Assembly (NCBI GenBank): GCA_049644285.1
Contig: JBARRP010000080.1
Location: 1 to 64,000, forward strand
Direction: 5' to 3'
From: CAVRXT01 sp049644285
GTDB taxonomy: Bacteria > Acidobacteriota > Terriglobia > Acidiferrales > UBA7541
DNA: 64,000 nucleotides
The notes under the pieces were generated by a model, which was given only the letters and a program-made list of their open reading frames with translations, was not told the origin of the DNA and made no database searches. Positions 58,856 through 64,000 of this stretch are shown here, piece after piece. The first letter of the stretch is position 1; each line of letters begins with the position of its first letter. Position numbers and translations under genes: made by a program.

Positions 58856-61800
58856 TCAGAACAGAAGTTTCAGCCCGAACTGAATGAGGCGCGGGTCACG
58901 TGCCTTGGTGACTTCGCCGAAGGTGAAGCCATCGGTGATGTTTCCGTCCGGCGGAAAGAACTGCGCGTGATTCCAGATGTTGAAGAATTCGGCGCGAAAC
59001 TCGAGCTTGGTGCCTTCGGTGAGTGGCGTATCCTTCAGCGCCGCAAGATCGAAATTGTTGATCCCTGGGGCACAGCAGAGGGACCGCGGGGCGTTGCCGA
59101 TTGTCCCCAGCGCCTGATTGGAGAAAGAGTTAGGATTGAAATACTGATTGGGAACCAGCTTACAGGTTGTACCCGTGAAGCCGGGGCCGGTACCGGCAGC
59201 GCAGCCGGACTTGCGTGGGTTTTGGGTGGTAAGCGCACCGCTCAGGTTGGGCTCGCCCGGCAACTCGAAGTCGAAACTGTTTTCGAGTTCGAGGTCGGAC
59301 GCAGATGTGATACGGATGGGGAAGCCGGACTGGAACGTGGTGATGCCGGAGAGAGCCCAGCCGTTGAGCGCCTTTTCGGCGAAGCCCTTCTGTTTTGGAA
59401 TGGGCAACTCCCAATAGTAGCTGAGGACAAACCGCTGGGAAGCATTGAAGAGCGAAAGCGCGCGGCTGCGCTTGAAGTCAAGTGGGTTCAGGATGTTTTC
59501 AAAGCTCGAGGCTTCGTCAATCGACTTGCTCCAGGTGTACGCCGCGAGGAACTGCAGCCCCTGCGAGAAGCGCTTCTCGGCCGAAACCTGGAGAGAGTTG
59601 TAGCTGGAGTTGGCGATCGTGTCTTGCGCGAACAGGCTGCTGAAGACTTCGAGGCCATCCGGCGGACAGCCTACGCCGGTTGTGGGCTGACACTTCGGCG
59701 AAGAGAACGGCCGAATACCGGGTAGCACGATTGGATTTGCCAAGGTCACGCCGCTCGACCCTCCGGAAATTGTCGGAACGCTTCCGTACGGCAGATGGAA
59801 GGTAAATCCGGGCGGGATAATCGTGCCCGCGGGGATCGTATAGGAACCGTCAGCCCCGAAAGGAAAACAGGTGGCCGGACCCAGAAGGGAGATGATATCC
59901 AGGCAGGTTTGCGCATTTCCCGGATTCAAGTCGTGGGAGGCCAACAGGCGGTGGGCCTGCGAGCCCACGTAGCCGACCTGCAGAACCACGTCTTTAGCCA
60001 GCTCGCGTTGGATGGTCAGGTTGTACTGCTCCGAATATTGCGAGCGCAGGTTCGGCTGCAGCTCGCCGAAGAGGAGGATCGGCCGGAAGATGGAAAAATC
60101 CTGGGACGAACCCCGTGCTGGGTTGCGGATGCCGGCATACGAGTTCGGGTGAATTGCCCCAAACTGATCGGCGAACGGCGTGTTGAACAGAGGGGCAGAG
60201 ATGGTTACGATGCCGGCGTAGGGAGGCCCGCCGCCCTGCTCGAGCACGAGCTGCTCGATCGGGTTATAGAAGATTCCCCAGCCTATCCGCACGCTCGTCT
60301 TGCCGGGACCGCCGGTCAGGGCGCCCAGGAGACCACCGCTCCAGCCCGGGCTCCAGGCGAGTCCCAGGCGTGGGGCGAAGGCCCTGTAGTAGGCGCGCGT
60401 CACCCCGGAGGGAACACTCTTGTCCCCAGGGAAAACCATGCCGAAAGGAAAGACTGACTGACCAGCGCTGCCCGGACCACAGTTCGTGGTTCCAAACGTC
60501 GCGACCAGGGGATTGTTGGGTCCAAGCTGGCAGGAGAAGATAGACGTCGCCTGTCCCGGCCGGAAGGCTTGCAGCTTTTGGTGGAGGTCGGTGTAGGGCG
60601 TGTTCAGCTCCCAGCGGAGGCCGTAGTTGAGTGTCAGGCTCGGGCGAATCTTCCAGCTATCCTGCGCGAACAGATACACGGAGGTAGAGCGCAGGTTCTC
60701 CGGCTCGGGTGCGCTCTGGGTATAGGAATCCGGAAGTCCGAGCAGGTAGTCCGGAAAGAAGCTGCCGTTGGAAGTGACCACGTCGTTGGGCAGACCGCCA
60801 GTGTAAAAGTATTCGCCGTTCACGTCGAAGAAAATCGTCTGGTCAAACCGCTGGCGGCGGGCATCCACTCCGAACTTCATGCTGTGTTTGCCCATTACCT
60901 TGCTGAAACTGTCCGCCCCATTGAAAGAGTCGCCGGTCTGGGGAAGCTCGCCCTCGAAGTTGTTTCCGATGTTGAAGCCGCCAAAGATAGAGATGAAAGG
61001 CACGCCTTCGCGCGCCGGTCCGAGGCCTGGAGTGATGCCGATGCGGGGATTGCCAGGACTCGCGAAGCACATGCTGGCGGGCACGGTGGCGCAGGAGTTC
61101 ACGACCAGGTTGTTGCGCTGTGGGTGGTCGAAGGTCCCTTGTCCCTCGCGGAAATAGGCAAAGCGGGCTTCGTTCACGGAGGTGGCGCTGATTGTCCACG
61201 TGTGACTCAGGTTCCATTGCTGGAAGCGGTCCTTGTAGTTGCCGCCGAATCCCGGCACGTTTGAGCCCGCGGCCTGGAAGAAAGAGAAGGCCTGAAAGAT
61301 CGTGTCGTCGTCGAAATAGTAGTAGCCGCTGAGCTGTTGCGAGTTGGTGATTTTTTTGTCGAAGCGAGCGGAGAACTGGTCCACGCGTGTCCTCCCTACG
61401 GGCACGGAGAGAAACTGGCTGGCTCCAAAGTTGGGGAGAGGCACGAATTGATTCAAGAGGTCGACCGCGGTGGGATCGAAACACGCGGTTGGAATAATAT
61501 TTTCTTGACCGGTGACCATATCGGTGAAGATTCCCGGATGCGTACCGGTGCCGTTCGTGAAGGTCGCATAGGGCGTTCCAGCGACGATCGGCGAACCCCC
61601 GTGCACCGCGACCCCTGCCGCACATCCCGGGCGGCTGTTCAAGACATTGGCAAAGGTACCGGTGGCGACGCTGCCAGCGAAGGGCGAGGCTGCTCCGGCT
61701 TCGGTGAAATTGCCCATGCGTTCGGCGGCCGTTGGCACGATGGGGATAGTGGATGGGGCGCCGCCGCGGCGGATGCGACGACCTTCGTAAGAGAAAAAGA

Positions 61801-62683
61801 AGAACGTGTTGTCCTTGCGGATGGGCCCGCCGAAAGTGCCGCCAAATTGGTTCTGCTTGAAATCGGGCTTGACGATGTCGAAGAAGCCGCGGGCGTTCAG
61901 CACCTTGTTGCGGAAAAACTCGAAGATATCACCGTGAAACTGGTTGGTGCCGGACTTCGTGACCACGTTGACGACGCTGCCCGAGTTGCGCCCGAACTCG
62001 GCATCGAAGGTATTCGTCAGAACCCGAAACTCCTCGATCGAATCCGGGGAAGGCTGGATCGCCGGCAAATTGACGAACTGGTCGTTGGCGTCGCCACCGT
62101 TCACCGAGTAGTTGTTCGATCTTCCCCGGCCGCCGTTCACCGAGACGACCCCAGACTGGTCGCTTCCATAGAACAGGTCCGAGCCCACCTGGGACTGGAC
62201 GCCGGGCTGCAACTGGAGGAGTTGGTAAGTGTCGCGCGCGTTCAAGGGGAGCTGAGTGACGGCGCGCTCGTTCACGACTGCGCCAAGCTGGGTGCTGGTA
62301 GTTTCAACCAGGGGGGCGCCCGCGGTGACAGTAACCTCCTGGCTGGAGGCGCCGATCTGTAATTTCGCGTTAATCACCACCACGTGCCCCAGCGTCACAT
62401 CAATGTCTTTTTGCACGTACTTCTTGAAGCCGACCGCCTCGATCTCAGCGGTGTAGTGGCCCACCGCCAATGCGGGGAATTCGAAATCCCCATTGGCGTC
62501 GCTGGCCGCCGTCCGGGTTGCGTGGGTCTCCTGCCAGGTGACCGTCACCCGCGCGCCAGCCACCACCAGGCCTGAAGGGTCGTTCACCGCGCCGCGAATT
62601 GTTCCCGTCGTCTGAGCCAGAGCCGCGGCGGGGAAAATGAAAGCGGCAATAATGAAAAGCGGAAGCTTGCGAAACGGCGTCAT
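58856..62683 (-). CDS. TonB-dependent receptor with carboxypeptidase-regulatory-like domain
   Basis: A 1275-residue outer-membrane protein. Signal peptide 1-23, then a CarboxypepD_reg-like Ig fold (about 24-110: TGTIRGAVNDPSGLVVAGAR; HYTAEIEAVGFKKY). A plug domain (about 115-230) is followed by a large beta barrel ending in the aromatic LIQFGLKLLF. It resembles Oar-like receptors, numerous in Acidobacteriota, which take up oligomeric nutrients through TonB energy. No canonical TonB box was identified. AAAGGGGGG precedes the ATG and a TTGACA/TATTGT promoter lies about 95 bases upstream. The amidohydrolase follows by one base. Confidence 0.92.
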   Translation of the reverse strand: MTPFRKLPLFIIAAFIFPAAALAQTTGTIRGAVNDPSGLVVAGARVTVTWQETHATRTAASDANGDFEFPALAVGHYTAEIEAVGFKKYVQKDIDVTLGHVVVINAKLQIGASSQEVTVTAGAPLVETTSTQLGAVVNERAVTQLPLNARDTYQLLQLQPGVQSQVGSDLFYGSDQSGVVSVNGGRGRSNNYSVNGGDANDQFVNLPAIQPSPDSIEEFRVLTNTFDAEFGRNSGSVVNVVTKSGTNQFHGDIFEFFRNKVLNARGFFDIVKPDFKQNQFGGTFGGPIRKDNTFFFFSYEGRRIRRGGAPSTIPIVPTAAERMGNFTEAGAASPFAGSVATGTFANVLNSRPGCAAGVAVHGGSPIVAGTPYATFTNGTGTHPGIFTDMVTGQENIIPTACFDPTAVDLLNQFVPLPNFGASQFLSVPVGRTRVDQFSARFDKKITNSQQLSGYYYFDDDTIFQAFSFFQAAGSNVPGFGGNYKDRFQQWNLSHTWTISATSVNEARFAYFREGQGTFDHPQRNNLVVNSCATVPASMCFASPGNPRIGITPGLGPAREGVPFISIFGGFNIGNNFEGELPQTGDSFNGADSFSKVMGKHSMKFGVDARRQRFDQTIFFDVNGEYFYTGGLPNDVVTSNGSFFPDYLLGLPDSYTQSAPEPENLRSTSVYLFAQDSWKIRPSLTLNYGLRWELNTPYTDLHQKLQAFRPGQATSIFSCQLGPNNPLVATFGTTNCGPGSAGQSVFPFGMVFPGDKSVPSGVTRAYYRAFAPRLGLAWSPGWSGGLLGALTGGPGKTSVRIGWGIFYNPIEQLVLEQGGGPPYAGIVTISAPLFNTPFADQFGAIHPNSYAGIRNPARGSSQDFSIFRPILLFGELQPNLRSQYSEQYNLTIQRELAKDVVLQVGYVGSQAHRLLASHDLNPGNAQTCLDIISLLGPATCFPFGADGSYTIPAGTIIPPGFTFHLPYGSVPTISGGSSGVTLANPIVLPGIRPFSSPKCQPTTGVGCPPDGLEVFSSLFAQDTIANSSYNSLQVSAEKRFSQGLQFLAAYTWSKSIDEASSFENILNPLDFKRSRALSLFNASQRFVLSYYWELPIPKQKGFAEKALNGWALSGITTFQSGFPIRITSASDLELENSFDFELPGEPNLSGALTTQNPRKSGCAAGTGPGFTGTTCKLVPNQYFNPNSFSNQALGTIGNAPRSLCCAPGINNFDLAALKDTPLTEGTKLEFRAEFFNIWNHAQFFPPDGNITDGFTFGEVTKARDPRLIQFGLKLLF

Positions 62684-62778
62684 ACGCCCCCCTTTATCGA
62701 GCTTTCAGGAACCCCGGGCGGCTGCCTCGGTGCAAGTGTGCCAACAATCGCAAAATAGGCCCATGCTTGAACGCGCGA

Positions 62779-62808
62779 ACAATAGTGGAAGGCGTCCGGG
62801 ACTGTCAA
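62779..62808 (-). promoter_or_regulatory. sigma70-type promoter for the TonB receptor operon
   Basis: On the minus strand TTGACA (62808-62803) and TATTGT (62784-62779) are separated by 18 bases. The expected start near 62772 gives a leader of about 89 bases to the ATG at 62683. Confidence 0.5.
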
Positions 62809-62903
62809 GGGAGCAGGGGGCCGGGGAACATGCGATTTCGACTGCGGTTATTTCTTCGGCCGCCAGCAAGATCGGGCGCGGGGACGCTCCAGGCTCTCAC
62901 GCT

Positions 62904-63215
62904 TCATTGCGCGTGGGCGCGACGACGGGGCAAGAGGAGGTAGGCGACCGGGCCGAGCAGAAGGGCGACAGGCCCCCAGCGCAGCGCGAAGCGGTCACTT
63001 CCCAGCAATGCCACCCCGCTCATCAGCAGCGGCGCCCCAACAACGTACAGCAATCCCAGGCGCCCTCCAGGAATGCGAAAGGACCGGGGAAGGTCCGGGC
63101 GCTTGCGTCGGAGTCGCCAAGCCGCGAGAAAGGTGAGCACGGAGGTGGCAATCCGGAGCCAGATGTACACGGTGATGAGACCGAACGCTATCTTGGCTGC
63201 AAGCAGCGGATTGAA
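62904..63215 (-). pseudogene. C-terminal relic of an APC-family amino-acid permease
   Basis: The frame gives FNPLLAAKIAFGLITVYIWL, then RRKRPDLPRSFRIPGG and two membrane helices, matching the last three spans of APC-superfamily permeases. An in-frame TGA sits directly before the first Phe (63216-63218), and no upstream part of the protein is found in any frame. Full permeases are 450-500 residues. About 104 codons remain. Confidence 0.6.
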
Positions 63216-63437
63216 TCAGCGGTAAACGATCATATCGGTATCGAGCCGGAGCCTTGAACGAACTGGTCGCTAGGTTCTGGAAGAGTTGGCGACCAGTCGA
63301 CCAGAATCGCCACGTCCGCTGAGCACTGATGAACGGCGAAATCGTGGATGCCAGATGTACGGGTTGCCCGTTATCCGGGCGCACCAAAGACACACCCCAC
63401 CAGAGCGGGGTTCAGAGGTTCAAAAAGGCTTGCTCTG

Positions 63438-64000
63438 CTATGGACTACCAGACATGCCACCACCCTCGCCTTCCTGTGTCTCGATCGAAATCAGGAAAGC
63501 ATTCCGATCGGTGTAGGAGAAGGTGTGGCCCTGCACATCAGCGCGGTGCTCGAGCGAACGATACATCTCGAAGCCGCTGTTGTTCTGAGCGCCAAAATAC
63601 TTCACGTTCCGCAATACGACTCCTTTCCCGTCTGCACCTGGCTCGCGCTGCAGTTTCATGGAGGCCAATTGACCGCCCCCAAGCTTGGCCTCAACAATGT
63701 CGCCGGAACGGCTGATCTCAATTGGAGCTTCCTGCACTTTCAGCTCACCCCATTCGAGGCCGTAGGTCTTGAGAATCATAGGGGCGAGAGCATCGCGTTG
63801 TTCTTTTGTGGTCGCAGGGTCGAAGGACACAACGACCCAACTCCCCTTTTTGCTTGTGCCCCACTCATCTCCAAGATCCCCGGTCAGCCAATACTTCGCG
63901 CTTGCCAGATTCGTCTTGGCTGAATAACCGTCACGCACTTTGACAGCCATGTTGAACTCGCAGTGCGGATGTTCCGCGTGCTTGTTGAAATAGCACGGGC
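63438..64000 (-). CDS. DUF1326 family protein, 5' end beyond the window
   Basis: The C-terminal 187 residues of a DUF1326 protein. In the last 50 bases of the window the frame stays open and reads PCYFNKHAEHPHCEFNMAVKVRDGY, matching the family's CPCxxN...C core. The internal ATG at 63950 is thus not the start. DUF1326 proteins are small, possibly metal-binding, of unknown function. The frame ends at 63438 with a Gly-rich tail. Confidence 0.7.
   Translation of the reverse strand, partial: PCYFNKHAEHPHCEFNMAVKVRDGYSAKTNLASAKYWLTGDLGDEWGTSKKGSWVVVSFDPATTKEQRDALAPMILKTYGLEWGELKVQEAPIEISRSGDIVEAKLGGGQLASMKLQREPGADGKGVVLRNVKYFGAQNNSGFEMYRSLEHRADVQGHTFSYTDRNAFLISIETQEGEGGGMSGSP

Noticed and set aside
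61337..62362. 341-codon plus-strand frame within the TonB receptor
   Set aside because: Antisense shadow; the receptor reads cleanly on the minus strand.
1..64000. CRISPR array, tRNA or rRNA genes, prophage, intact IS
   Set aside because: No regularly spaced repeats, tRNA-like T-loop contexts, rRNA sequence, phage structural genes or complete transposase were seen by reading; a tRNAscan and CRISPR finder would be decisive.

Overview
The window looks like chromosomal DNA of a soil-type Acidobacteriota (Terriglobia-like). This is inferred from gene content: a 1275-residue TonB-dependent receptor with an N-terminal carboxypeptidase-regulatory-like domain, a large MacB/FtsX-type permease with no ATPase partner, a soluble Ser/Thr kinase fused to TPRs, paired DUF507 genes, bacillithiol-type deacetylase BshB1, and high GC. 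No rRNA, tRNA, CRISPR array, intact IS element or prophage was seen.

Layout. 0.6-5.4 kb: two DUF507 genes, a secreted M48 protease, an alpha/beta hydrolase and a zinc alcohol dehydrogenase, with relics of a PQQ enzyme and an SDR. 5.9-7.8 kb: an encapsulin nanocompartment operon (DyP peroxidase with C-terminal targeting peptide, then the shell gene). 8-12 kb: bshB1, an SDR, and E1 alpha/beta of a 2-oxoacid dehydrogenase. 12.5-17.3 kb: kinase-TPR, Nudix, BtuF-like protein, GYD protein and a frameshifted GNAT gene. 17.4-25.7 kb: an OmpA-like protein, a NifU-like scaffold, molybdenum-enzyme maturation genes (MocA-like, XdhC-like), an orphan nuoB, a YgfZ-like protein and an MBL hydrolase. 26.2-31.8 kb: ABC-type permease, LRV-repeat protein, benzoate-CoA-ligase-like enzyme. 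31.9-37.3 kb: a vitamin B6 block (MocR/PdxR-type regulator, thioesterase, pdxS, and a DJ-1/PfpI-PdxT fusion), a low-Mr phosphatase-fold protein and a DtxR-type regulator. 37.4-41.8 kb: a four-gene molybdenum hydroxylase operon (small, large, medium, CoxG-like). 42-48.5 kb: small genes, AmrS radical SAM enzyme, a CPBP-like membrane protein, and a PilB/GspE ATPase with three PilZ proteins. 48.8-53.7 kb: an HTH protein facing a four-gene operon that begins with an unlisted 51-residue secreted peptide, followed by a low-density zone of decayed small genes and a RAYT relic. 53.7-64 kb: ExeA-like ATPase with LysM, streptogramin-lyase-like propeller protein, a TonB receptor/amidohydrolase operon, a permease relic and a partial DUF1326 gene running off the right edge.

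Themes. The Mo-hydroxylase operon and the MocA/XdhC maturation pair are about 16 kb apart but probably serve the same kind of enzyme. The PLP block pairs a PLP-binding regulator with the synthase it probably controls. The PilZ genes next to a pilus/secretion ATPase point to c-di-GMP control of surface machinery. Several genes carry single-base frameshifts or are tails only, so the region has been eroding. The least explained unit is the peptide plus multi-pass membrane protein operon at 49.5-51.6 kb.
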